Origin: an uncultured Gammaproteobacteria bacterium | GTDB taxonomy: Bacteria; Pseudomonadota; Gammaproteobacteria; GCA-002705445; GCA-002716945 | Assembly (NCBI GenBank): GCA_905479195.1 | Contig: CAJQLO010000001.1 | Span: 556,694-620,693 of the forward strand | Direction: 5' to 3' | Length of the DNA stretch: 64,000 nt | Shown: positions 7,273 through 14,772 of the stretch, one piece after another | Layout of the letters: every line of letters starts with the position of its first letter | Position numbering within the stretch: position 1 is the stretch's first letter | Translations under genes and position numbers: made by a program | Notes under the pieces: generated by a model | What the model saw: only the letters and a program-made list of their open reading frames with translations | Told to the model about the DNA's origin: nothing | Databases searched by the model: none

Positions 7273-9833
7273 ATATTAGAGATTTATATGTTAATTATTT
7301 TATAAAAAATAGCCATGAATTAATTGAGTCTAGTTCTTTGGTGCCAGCTTCAGATAAAACGCTGTTATTTACAAATGCAGGAATGGTCCAGTTTAAAGAT
7401 ATATTTTTAGGCATTCAAAAACCAAAGCATACCAGAGTTGTCTCTTGCCAAAAATGTGTTAGAGCTGGTGGAAAGCACAATGACCTTGAAAATATTGGTT
7501 ATACTAACCGTCATCATTCGTTTTTTGAAATGCTAGGAAATTTTAGCTTTGGTGATTATTTTAAAGAAGAAGCAATTTTTTTCGCATGGGACTTTTTAAC
7601 AAAAGAACTTGGTTTAGATAAAAATAGGCTTTATGTATCTGTTCATAAAGATGATAAGGAAGCTGCAAAAATTTGGACAGATCAAATTAAATTAGATGCT
7701 GATAAATTGTGGTATCTAGATGATGCTGACAATTTTTGGCAGATGGGCCCGACAGGACCTTGCGGCCCATGCTCTGAGATCTATTATGACTTAGGTGATA
7801 ACTTAGAAGGAAGTATTCCGACAAAGGGTGACACTGGAGACAGATATATTGAAATATGGAATCTTGTTTTTACGCAATATAATCGTGATATCAATGGTAC
7901 ATTAAATGATTTACCAAAAAAATGTGTCGATACTGGAATGGGTCTGGAAAGAATACATGCTGTTGTAGAAGGTAAAACAGATAATTTTAAAACATCATTA
8001 TTTACTGACTTAGAAAAATATCTTGATAAATCATTAGATAGCAAAAATATTAATTATACGATAAAAAAAATTATAATGGATCACTGCAGGTCATCATGTT
8101 TTTTAATTGCTGATGGAGTTATCCCAAGCAACGAGGGTAGAGGCTATGTATTACGTAGAATTATAAGGCGTGCAACCCGATTTCTTTATAATACTGGAAT
8201 ACAGGAACCTTTTATCTACTCATGTGCTGATATTTTAAAAGATACAATGGGCGGCACATATAATGGATTAATAAATAAATCTGAGTTAATAAAAGAAACG
8301 CTTAAGATTGAAGAAAATAATTATCTGAATACACTCAGCAAAGGTCTTGAGCTCATTAATAAACTAACCAAGAGTCGCAATGAACTGAGCGGAGAAAATA
8401 TATTTAAACTATATGATACGTATGGATTCCCTTCTGAAATAATTCAAGAAATTGCAGTGGAAAAAAACTTAAAGCTTGATCTAGATAAATTCAATGATTT
8501 AATGCAATCTCAAAAAAAGCAAAGCAGAAAATATAGTAAGTTTGATTTATCAGACACTTCTTTTATAGACTCAAACAAGAATACTATTTTTTCTGGATAT
8601 GTAGATCATGAATTATCGTCTAAAGTTATCGGCATGTATCATAATAAGAAAAAAATTAAAAATTTTGATGAACTAAACACAGAGTTGTTAGTTGTAGTTG
8701 AAAGCACGCCATTTTACCCAGAAGGTGGAGGACAAATATCTGATATTGGTAAGATAGAAAATGATTCGTGTAGTTTATTGGTTACCAATGTACAGAAGAT
8801 AAATAATGTAATAGTTCACCAGGTTACTATTGAGTCAGGATCTATTTCCATAGGTGATGATATATTTTTAAAAATTAATACAAAAAGAAGAGAGAAGATA
8901 GCTGCTAATCATTCATCAACACATCTTTTAAATCAAGCTCTCAGAGATGTCTTGGGAGAGCATGTTGAGCAAAAAGGTTCCTTGGTTACTGACAAATATT
9001 TAAGATTTGATTTTTCACATAATAAGACTCTTACCTTAGAAGAAATTAGGAAAATTGAAACTATAATTTCATTTGAAATTGATTCTGATAGAGATACTCG
9101 TCAAAAAATTAGTTCATATAAAGATGCGCTAAAAAGTGGAGCGTTAGCATTCTTTGATGAAAAATATTCAGACGATGTTAGAGTTGTTAATATTGGAACT
9201 AAGTCGATGGAATTATGCGGAGGGACGCATGTCTCGAAAACATCGTCTATACGGCTATTTAAAATTTTAAGCGAATCTAGTGTGTCTACTGGTATTAGAC
9301 GAATTGAGGCTATTACAGGTGAAGAAGCTTACCATTCATATCAAACGCTATATGATAAAACAAAAGAGATTTCAAAATTTCTTAACGTTAAGCCTACTGA
9401 CTTGCATAAAAAAATTATTGATATGAAGGAAAGTGAAAGTTTAAAACTGACTCAGTTTAATGAGTTAGGTAAAAAGCTTGCTAAGTTATATTTAAAAAAT
9501 CTTGATTCGTCCGAGCTAAATGACTCGAAGACAAGATTATATCTTGCTGATTGTTCAGATATTGAAATTAATCAAATTAAAATAGTATCTGATTTAATTA
9601 AAAACCAGTATGAAAATTCCATCTCAGTTTTGCTTAAAAAAGATCAGGAAGTAATTAATTGTTATGTAGGTGTTTCCAAGCGATGCAAACATAGATATAA
9701 TGCAAAAAAAATAATAGAAGAATTGAATATAAAATTCTCTTCCAAAGGTGGGGGAAGTCCAACTTTTGGGTCTTCTGTAATTTTAGATCAGGATATAAGT
9801 ATTATTCTGGATCATATAAGCAAAGCTCTGTAG
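7269..9833 (+). CDS. alaS: alanyl-tRNA synthetase
   Basis: Charges tRNA-Ala and edits mischarged serine and glycine. The class II catalytic core has HHSFFEMLGNFSFGDYF and PTGPCGPCSEIYYD. The editing domain carries HSSTH (H548, H552) and CGGTH (C650, H654), the four zinc ligands. The C-Ala domain ends with SSKGGGSPTFGSS. With the ATG at 7269 the protein has 854 residues, close to E. coli (876). That start is preferred to a TTG nine bases upstream. recX-alaS coupling through ATGA and the following lysC-csrA are the conserved gammaproteobacterial order. Confidence 0.97.
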   Translation: MNIRDLYVNYFIKNSHELIESSSLVPASDKTLLFTNAGMVQFKDIFLGIQKPKHTRVVSCQKCVRAGGKHNDLENIGYTNRHHSFFEMLGNFSFGDYFKEEAIFFAWDFLTKELGLDKNRLYVSVHKDDKEAAKIWTDQIKLDADKLWYLDDADNFWQMGPTGPCGPCSEIYYDLGDNLEGSIPTKGDTGDRYIEIWNLVFTQYNRDINGTLNDLPKKCVDTGMGLERIHAVVEGKTDNFKTSLFTDLEKYLDKSLDSKNINYTIKKIIMDHCRSSCFLIADGVIPSNEGRGYVLRRIIRRATRFLYNTGIQEPFIYSCADILKDTMGGTYNGLINKSELIKETLKIEENNYLNTLSKGLELINKLTKSRNELSGENIFKLYDTYGFPSEIIQEIAVEKNLKLDLDKFNDLMQSQKKQSRKYSKFDLSDTSFIDSNKNTIFSGYVDHELSSKVIGMYHNKKKIKNFDELNTELLVVVESTPFYPEGGGQISDIGKIENDSCSLLVTNVQKINNVIVHQVTIESGSISIGDDIFLKINTKRREKIAANHSSTHLLNQALRDVLGEHVEQKGSLVTDKYLRFDFSHNKTLTLEEIRKIETIISFEIDSDRDTRQKISSYKDALKSGALAFFDEKYSDDVRVVNIGTKSMELCGGTHVSKTSSIRLFKILSESSVSTGIRRIEAITGEEAYHSYQTLYDKTKEISKFLNVKPTDLHKKIIDMKESESLKLTQFNELGKKLAKLYLKNLDSSELNDSKTRLYLADCSDIEINQIKIVSDLIKNQYENSISVLLKKDQEVINCYVGVSKRCKHRYNAKKIIEELNIKFSSKGGGSPTFGSSVILDQDISIILDHISKAL

Positions 9834-9846
9834 GTTATAAGTACAA

Positions 9847-11064
9847 ATGGCAATTATCGTTAAAAAATTTGGTGGTTCATCTGTATCCACTATCCCTAAG
9901 CTTAAAAATATTGCTAAACAAATATTGATAGAAAAGAATTCTAAAAATAATATACTTATTGTTCTGTCTGCAATGGGCGATACAACTGATAAATTGGTGG
10001 TCATGTCTAATAAGGCCTCTAAATCGCCGAACCCAAAAGATTACGATATGTTACTTTCTACAGGTGAACAAATAAGTGTTTCCTTACTATCAATGATTCT
10101 TAATGATCTGGGTATTGAGGCAACGTCTTTAACTGGTTGGCAAGCTGGTATACGTACTGATTCAGCTAATATGGCGGCTCGTATATCAAATATTGACACG
10201 AAAAGAATTAAATTAGAATTTTCTAAATCTAGGATAGTAGTTGTCGCAGGTTTTCAGGGGATTGATTCCCAGAAAAATATTACTACTCTTGGGAGAGGAG
10301 GTTCGGATACAACAGCAGTAGCCCTCGCAGCTGCTTTAAAAGCAAAAGAATGTCAGATTTTTACTGATGTAGATGGTGTATACACAACTGATCCTAGAAT
10401 ATGTTCTAAAGCGCGTAAGCTGGAAGTTTTGACCTATGAAGAGATGCTCGAAATGTCTGGATTAGGTTCAAAAGTGTTACAGTTAAGGTCGGTTGAATTC
10501 GCTAGCAAATACAATGTTCCATTGAGAGTGTTGCATGCCCATCAAGAAGGCTCGGGTACTTTAATTAAAAAAGAGGAGAAAAAAATGGAAGGTGCACTTA
10601 TATCAGGAATTGCTTTTACTAAAGATGAGGCAGAGGTCATGATCAAAGGAGTCAAAGACGAACCTGGGGTAGCCGCAAAGATCTTGGGACCAATAGGCGA
10701 GGCAAACATTGAAATAGACATGATTGTACAGAATGTTGGGTCTAATGGGCTTGCTGATTTCACATTTACTGTTAGTAGAAATACTCTTAAAAAAGCATTA
10801 CAAGTGATTGATAAAAAAAAGAAAATAATGATGTATGAAAGCGTTTCATCAAAAAGTAATATCGTGAAAGTCTCACTGGTAGGTGTTGGAATGAGATCTC
10901 ATGCTGGTATTGCAAGCAAAATGTTTAAATGTTTGGCAAAGAATAAAGTTAATATTAGGATGATATCTACTTCTGAAATTAAGATTTCAGTTGTAATTGA
11001 CCAAAAAAACCTAGAAATAGCAGTTCAAGCGTTACATAATGAATTTAAGTTAGAAAAAAAATAA
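9847..11064 (+). CDS. lysC: aspartate kinase
   Basis: First step of the aspartate family pathway (lysine, threonine, methionine, diaminopimelate). The N-terminal kinase motif is VKKFGGSSV. FTDVDGVYTTDPRI and the SGLGSKVLQLRSVEFASKY segment complete the catalytic domain. The last ~150 residues form two ACT domains (GVKDEPGVAAKILGPI and VGVGMRSHAGIASKMF) for feedback inhibition. At 405 residues it is a monofunctional class, without a homoserine dehydrogenase domain. dapB lies in the same window at 30.9 kb. Confidence 0.95.
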   Translation: MAIIVKKFGGSSVSTIPKLKNIAKQILIEKNSKNNILIVLSAMGDTTDKLVVMSNKASKSPNPKDYDMLLSTGEQISVSLLSMILNDLGIEATSLTGWQAGIRTDSANMAARISNIDTKRIKLEFSKSRIVVVAGFQGIDSQKNITTLGRGGSDTTAVALAAALKAKECQIFTDVDGVYTTDPRICSKARKLEVLTYEEMLEMSGLGSKVLQLRSVEFASKYNVPLRVLHAHQEGSGTLIKKEEKKMEGALISGIAFTKDEAEVMIKGVKDEPGVAAKILGPIGEANIEIDMIVQNVGSNGLADFTFTVSRNTLKKALQVIDKKKKIMMYESVSSKSNIVKVSLVGVGMRSHAGIASKMFKCLAKNKVNIRMISTSEIKISVVIDQKNLEIAVQALHNEFKLEKK

Positions 11065-11090
11065 AAAATAGAGTCTAGCTTAAATAAAAA

Positions 11091-11099
11091 TGGAGGGGG
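11091..11099 (+). promoter_or_regulatory. GGA-rich ribosome binding site of csrA, candidate CsrA autoregulatory site
   Basis: GGAGGGGGA lies just before the csrA ATG at 11105 and holds two GGA cores, the sequence CsrA dimers recognise. In E. coli CsrA represses its own translation by covering such a site, so feedback control is plausible. No extended hairpin was verified. Confidence 0.4.
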
Positions 11100-11104
11100 A
11101 TGCC

Positions 11105-11299
11105 ATGCTAATACTTACTCGTAGAGTCGGAGAGGCTTTGATGGTTGGCGACGAGACTAAAATTGTCGTACTGGGTGTGAAAGGAAGCCAAATAAGACTT
11201 GGAATCAATGCGCCAAAAGATATAGTAGTTCACAGGGAAGAAATATATGACAAAATTCATCCAAAAGATGGTTCTGTTGATATTGAGTCTGAAAAATAA
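11105..11299 (+). CDS. csrA: carbon storage regulator CsrA
   Basis: Global post-transcriptional RNA-binding regulator. The 64 residues begin [17 protein letters not shown] with the RNA-contacting beta-1 strand intact (L4, R6, R7) and contain [17 protein letters not shown] with the functional R44 region. The ATG at 11105 is preferred over one at 11090 because it follows the GGAGGGGGA ribosome site and gives the canonical N-terminus. lysC lies upstream and tRNA-Ser 25 bp downstream, as in many gammaproteobacteria. Confidence 0.97.
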   Translation: MLILTRRVGEALMVGDETKIVVLGVKGSQIRLGINAPKDIVVHREEIYDKIHPKDGSVDIESEK

Positions 11300-11324
11300 A
11301 GCTAAATAGTTAGTAAGTATTTTA

Positions 11325-11413
11325 GGAGAAGTGGCTGAGTGGCTGAAAGCGGCACCCTGCTAAGGTGTTATAGGGTTTATACTCTATCGAGGGTTCGAAT
11401 CCCTCCTTCTCCA
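11325..11413 (+). tRNA. tRNA-Ser (anticodon GCT)
   Basis: Class II cloverleaf: acceptor stem GGAGAAG pairs with CTTCTCC. Anticodon loop CTGCTAA gives GCT, reading AGC/AGU. A long variable arm has a 6-bp stem (ATAGGG with CTCTAT), and the T loop is TTCGAAT. CCA is not encoded. By this folding the discriminator base (11413) is A, whereas bacterial tRNA-Ser usually carries G73. The gene lies just after csrA, the conserved location. Confidence 0.95.
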
Positions 11414-11417
11414 ATTA

Positions 11418-12623
11418 TTAAATCAAATCTTTATATTTTTTTGCCATCACAGACGGAGAAAAAAGACTCTTTGCTCTGAGTTTCCCATTTACACCTACTT
11501 GCTCTCTCACCCCTTTGTTATTAAGAAGGTATACAATATTTTTAGCAAATAATTCATAATTATCTGCAGGACTATATAGGCCTGTGACTCCGTTTACCCC
11601 TAAAGTTTCGGGCAGACCTCCTATGTTAGTAGATATCACCGGTATACTGTTCAACATCCCTTCTACAGCAGTCAAACCAAACGACTCAAAACCCTGGCTT
11701 GGTATTAATAGTATATCGGCACCTTTGATCATCTGGGGAGCATTGTCGATGAAACCCGTAAGATGAACATTTTTATTTAGAGTATATTTCTCTATTAATT
11801 GATTTATTCTTGATATTTCAGATTTGGAACCAGACCCTATTATGGCAAGATGAACATTAGCATGTTTTTGATATACGTAGGACATAGCTTTGAGTAAAAA
11901 CTCATGCCCCTTTCTTTCTTCATAAGTTCCAATCATTACCATTAGCTTGGAATTTTTACTTATGCCAATAGTTTTTCTTAAATTACTTGTAACAATATTA
12001 TTTGATTCGATACTTAAGCCATTGTAAATATAGGATATTTTATTGCTAGATTTAAATTTATCCCTAACTCTTAAACTATCGGCGCAGGATTTAGATACAC
12101 TTACTATGCTCTTGCATGAGTCTTTAAGTTGCCCATCGATAAATGATTCATAAAAAGAGAATATCTTTCTATTTTTGATCGCATAGTTATGTACATTATG
12201 TATTGACCTAGGTTTCCCTATAGATTTCCAGGCAATATTAGCCAACCTACAAGTTTCTCCACCAGGGTAAGAGCCATTCACTGATATTAGTTGATCACCA
12301 TCGTATTTAGATAATAGATTTTTAATTTGCATATATTGGATTGGAGCAAGAAGTACACGTAATAATTGCCTTAGAATCCTTTGAAATAGTTTAGGAAACC
12401 TAGATATGAGCTTGGTTGCTATCGACCAATTTAATTTTATTGGATGTTTGATTAACTGAGTATTTTTTGGGAGTAATCCTTCTAAATACGATAGTCCTGG
12501 ATGATTCTTGTTGCATATAACCATAAAAGTGTCGTTTTTTTCTGGCCAATTATTTATGAGCGACCCAATAAAGGTGTCCATTCCTCCGCCTCTATTGTTT
12601 TCAGTAAAGATTATGATTTTCAT
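11418..12623 (-). CDS. glycosyltransferase family 4 protein
   Basis: Predicted GT-B, retaining glycosyltransferase acting on a surface or storage glycan; donor and acceptor are unknown. The N-terminal half begins MKIIIFTENNRGGGMDTFI, a GT4 start. The C-terminal half has LMVMIGTYEERKGHEFLLKAM, HLTGFIDNAPQMIKGADILL and the E-x7-E donor motif (ESFGLTAVEGMLNSIPVISTNIGG). It has 401 residues and stands alone, convergent with tRNA-Ser 4 bp away, far from the main glycan cluster. A tRNA-adjacent position is compatible with acquisition by transfer, but no att repeat was seen. Confidence 0.85.
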   Translation of the reverse strand: MKIIIFTENNRGGGMDTFIGSLINNWPEKNDTFMVICNKNHPGLSYLEGLLPKNTQLIKHPIKLNWSIATKLISRFPKLFQRILRQLLRVLLAPIQYMQIKNLLSKYDGDQLISVNGSYPGGETCRLANIAWKSIGKPRSIHNVHNYAIKNRKIFSFYESFIDGQLKDSCKSIVSVSKSCADSLRVRDKFKSSNKISYIYNGLSIESNNIVTSNLRKTIGISKNSKLMVMIGTYEERKGHEFLLKAMSYVYQKHANVHLAIIGSGSKSEISRINQLIEKYTLNKNVHLTGFIDNAPQMIKGADILLIPSQGFESFGLTAVEGMLNSIPVISTNIGGLPETLGVNGVTGLYSPADNYELFAKNIVYLLNNKGVREQVGVNGKLRAKSLFSPSVMAKKYKDLI

Positions 12624-12675
12624 TTATAAGGCTAGTTTATCTCATGTTATTATAAACTTTAACGTAAAAAGTCCT

Positions 12676-13758
12676 ATGATCGAATTTTATTATATATTTA
12701 GTGCTCTCCTATTAGTCATTATTGGCTATTTAGTTTATCTACTAAAGAAACCGGTAGTCAAAGAAGATACGAGTGACAATGATCAATTAATAGGCAGCTT
12801 AAAAGCTGACAATACAAATCTTCAAGAACATGTAACTAGATTACAAAAACAAAGCGATAAACTTGAGTCAGAGAAGGGTGGCGTGGAAAAAACCCTTGCC
12901 TTATTACAAGATCAGTGGAAATTAGAGTTTGAAGCTCTGAAAGATATACGCCAATTACTTACGCAAGGTGGCACCAAAGCTGGTGATGTCGGGGAAACAG
13001 TTTTACAGACTTTACTGGAATCTGCTGGTCTCAAGCAAGAAAACGAAGAAGGTGCAGGTGTTGGACAGTTTTTTGTAGATAAGAAGCAAGGCGTCAGTGA
13101 TGGAGGAGGGTCTTTAAGACCTGACATAGTTATATTGTTACCTGAAAATAAGAGGGTAGTCATTGATTCAAAAATTTCACTAGTTGCTTACGCTAAATAC
13201 TTAAACGCTACATCTGATGGTGCATCTAAAGATGAAATTAAACGTCATAAGAGTGATCATCATCTGGCTGTTAAAAAACATATAGATGATCTTGCTAAGA
13301 AGAAATACCATGATTTGCTGGGTGACAGCACTCTAGAGATGACTGTAATGTTCATGGCATCTGAGGGTGCTTATATAGAGGCTTTAGAAGTGTATGCTGA
13401 CTATAGCTTTAAACAGAAAGTTGCGATGGTTGGACCAACAACCCTTATGCCTATAATTAAAATTATTCATCAATACTGGAAAATCAAACAACAGAACGAT
13501 AACGTCTCTAAAATCATTGATACTGCCAATGAAATAGTTAAGTTATCTGCTTCAACCGCGGATGAATACGTGAAAATGTATGATTCACTAAACAAATTTC
13601 TTGGACAAGTTAAAGGTGCAGGCAAAAGATTAGTAAGATTAAATGACAAAGCTGAAAAAATGAGTAAAATGGGACTTTCAATTGACGTGAAAGACCATGA
13701 GATCAATAGACTAGATTTAGATGATCAGTCTACCGTCAATAAAGAATCAGATAAATAA
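12676..13758 (+). CDS. rmuC: DNA recombination protein RmuC
   Basis: Membrane-anchored putative nuclease linked to suppression of inversion at short repeats. It starts with one membrane helix (IEFYYIFSALLLVIIGYLVYLL), then a coiled coil to about residue 90. The nuclease-like domain has GDVGETVLQTLLESAGL and the PD-(D/E)xK-like block RPDIVILLPENKRVVIDSKISL. The ATG at 12676 (360 aa) is chosen because it immediately precedes the anchor helix; a longer in-frame extension overlaps the divergent GT4 gene and is not family-like. The stop is 2 nt before tRNA-Arg, so they may share a transcript. Confidence 0.93.
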   Translation: MIEFYYIFSALLLVIIGYLVYLLKKPVVKEDTSDNDQLIGSLKADNTNLQEHVTRLQKQSDKLESEKGGVEKTLALLQDQWKLEFEALKDIRQLLTQGGTKAGDVGETVLQTLLESAGLKQENEEGAGVGQFFVDKKQGVSDGGGSLRPDIVILLPENKRVVIDSKISLVAYAKYLNATSDGASKDEIKRHKSDHHLAVKKHIDDLAKKKYHDLLGDSTLEMTVMFMASEGAYIEALEVYADYSFKQKVAMVGPTTLMPIIKIIHQYWKIKQQNDNVSKIIDTANEIVKLSASTADEYVKMYDSLNKFLGQVKGAGKRLVRLNDKAEKMSKMGLSIDVKDHEINRLDLDDQSTVNKESDK

Positions 13759-13760
13759 AT

Positions 13761-13834
13761 GCGCCTATAGCTCAGCTGGATAGAGCACAAGCCTTCTAAG
13801 CTTGGGGTCAGGAGTTCGAATCTCTTTGGGCGCA
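13761..13834 (+). tRNA. tRNA-Arg (anticodon TCT)
   Basis: Cloverleaf of 74 nt: acceptor GCGCCTA with TGGGCGC (one G-U), D arm GCTC/GAGC, anticodon stem CAAGC/GCTTG around loop CTTCTAA (anticodon TCT, reading AGA/AGG), T arm AGGAG/CTCTT around TTCGAAT, discriminator A. CCA is not encoded. AGA is a frequent arginine codon in this AT-rich genome, so the tRNA is important. Confidence 0.96.
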
Positions 13835-13872
13835 CTTATATTTATTTCAGTAGCAACGTGGTTTTTATTCGA

Positions 13873-14523
13873 TTATGCTAAGTAAGCATCTCCTTTCATT
13901 CGATTACGAATAAATTTACAGGGATTTCCATAGGCGACAAGATTATTACCTAAATCTTTATTTACATAACTATTTGCACCAATCACAGCATCATCGCCAA
14001 TCACTATTCCATGTTTAATTACTACAGCAATTGACACTGCAGAGCGAATACCAATCTTAACAATACCCCCAGTAATAACTCCTGGGGCAATAGAAGAATA
14101 GGATTGCATTTGACAGTCATGATCGATTGTTGATGACGTATTTAAGATGCAAAGTTCACCAACTATTGAGTTTGGTCCGACATTAACTTGAGGCATCACT
14201 ACTGTCCCATTTCCAATTTTTGACTTAATGCCTATTACAGCTGACTTATGTATCAATGATGGAAATTTGGAATTTGGTAATTCAGTTTTATATTCATTGT
14301 AAACACGTTCACGAACTGAATTATCGCCTATAGCAATTACGAGGTTCTCAGCAGGATGAGCCCCTATACATTGTTGTTTTGTAATTATTGGCGTACCTAA
14401 TACTTTACCTCCAGCTTTATTATCATCTACATAAGCAATTATGCTCATCCCGCATGATAATGCAACATTAGAAACACTTATTGCGTGTCCACCAGTGCCC
14501 ACAATCACAATAGAAGAACTCAT
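13873..14523 (-). CDS. NeuD/PglD-family sugar O- or N-acyltransferase
   Basis: Left-handed beta-helix acyltransferase (216 aa). The N-terminal Rossmann-like part is SIVIVGTGGHAISVSNVALSC, and MSIIAYVDDN follows. The C-terminal hexapeptide repeat part has NVGPNSIVGELCILNTSSTI followed by DHDC, where the catalytic histidine of NeuD/PglD enzymes lies. Related enzymes acetylate sialic-acid-like or bacillosamine-type sugars. Its start overlaps the 25-codon H-NS-like relic by ATGA, so it is probably translated by coupling. A role with the distant nonulosonate genes at 58-64 kb is possible but only inferred. Confidence 0.85.
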   Translation of the reverse strand: MSSSIVIVGTGGHAISVSNVALSCGMSIIAYVDDNKAGGKVLGTPIITKQQCIGAHPAENLVIAIGDNSVRERVYNEYKTELPNSKFPSLIHKSAVIGIKSKIGNGTVVMPQVNVGPNSIVGELCILNTSSTIDHDCQMQSYSSIAPGVITGGIVKIGIRSAVSIAVVIKHGIVIGDDAVIGANSYVNKDLGNNLVAYGNPCKFIRNRMKGDAYLA

Positions 14524-14597
14524 CTTTGCTTTCCACCTTCAGCCATCTGCTGCTGAATTGCTTCCATTTCAACTTTCAACTCGTTATAAGATTTCAT
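14520..14597 (-). pseudogene. H-NS-like relic, 25-codon internally deleted reading frame
   Basis: A 25-residue frame with a strong ribosome site: GGAGG at 14604-14608, 6 nt before the ATG. It begins MKSYNELKVEMEAIQQQM, which matches from memory the start of small marine H-NS-like histone proteins, and ends AEGGKQR, resembling their C-terminal AEGRK tail. The DNA-binding core is absent, so it looks like an in-frame internal deletion retaining both ends. The stop overlaps the neuD-type gene (ATGA), which may now depend on it for translation. No function for the peptide is claimed. Confidence 0.6.
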
Positions 14598-14621
14598 CTC
14601 ACACCTCCAAAGTTAATTTCA

Positions 14622-14640
14622 AATCCTATTATAAAGGATT
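14622..14640 (-). promoter_or_regulatory. TATAAT flanked by an inverted repeat upstream of the H-NS-like relic
   Basis: On the minus strand AATCC...GGATT flanks a TATAAT hexamer (14628-14633), 31 bp before the relic start. A symmetric site over a -10 box suggests a promoter with an operator. A TTGACA-like hexamer at 14643-14648 is only 9 bp away, too close to be its -35. The remainder of 14598-14772 holds no gene that I can see. Confidence 0.35.
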
Positions 14641-14772
14641 AGTGTCAAAAAACAGGCTAATGATGCCAATGCCATAGAATTATTGTAATAACCGACTAGC
14701 AAAAGAGGTATACAGTAAGTTTTGGCAGTTTAGTCATAAAATATACCTACAGGCATCTATTGCATTCTAAGC

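Noticed and set aside
12508-12675. N-terminal extension of rmuC overlapping the divergent GT4 gene
   Set aside because: The extension precedes the membrane anchor and resembles the antisense of GT4; the ATG at 12676 is just before the anchor helix.
14628-14648. TATAAT with TTGACA on the minus strand as a complete promoter
   Set aside because: The two hexamers are only 9 bp apart; normal spacing is 16-18 bp. Kept only as a -10 with an inverted repeat.
13835-14772. Integrated element with att sites behind tRNA-Arg
   Set aside because: No second copy of the tRNA 3' end, integrase or terminal repeat was found in the window.
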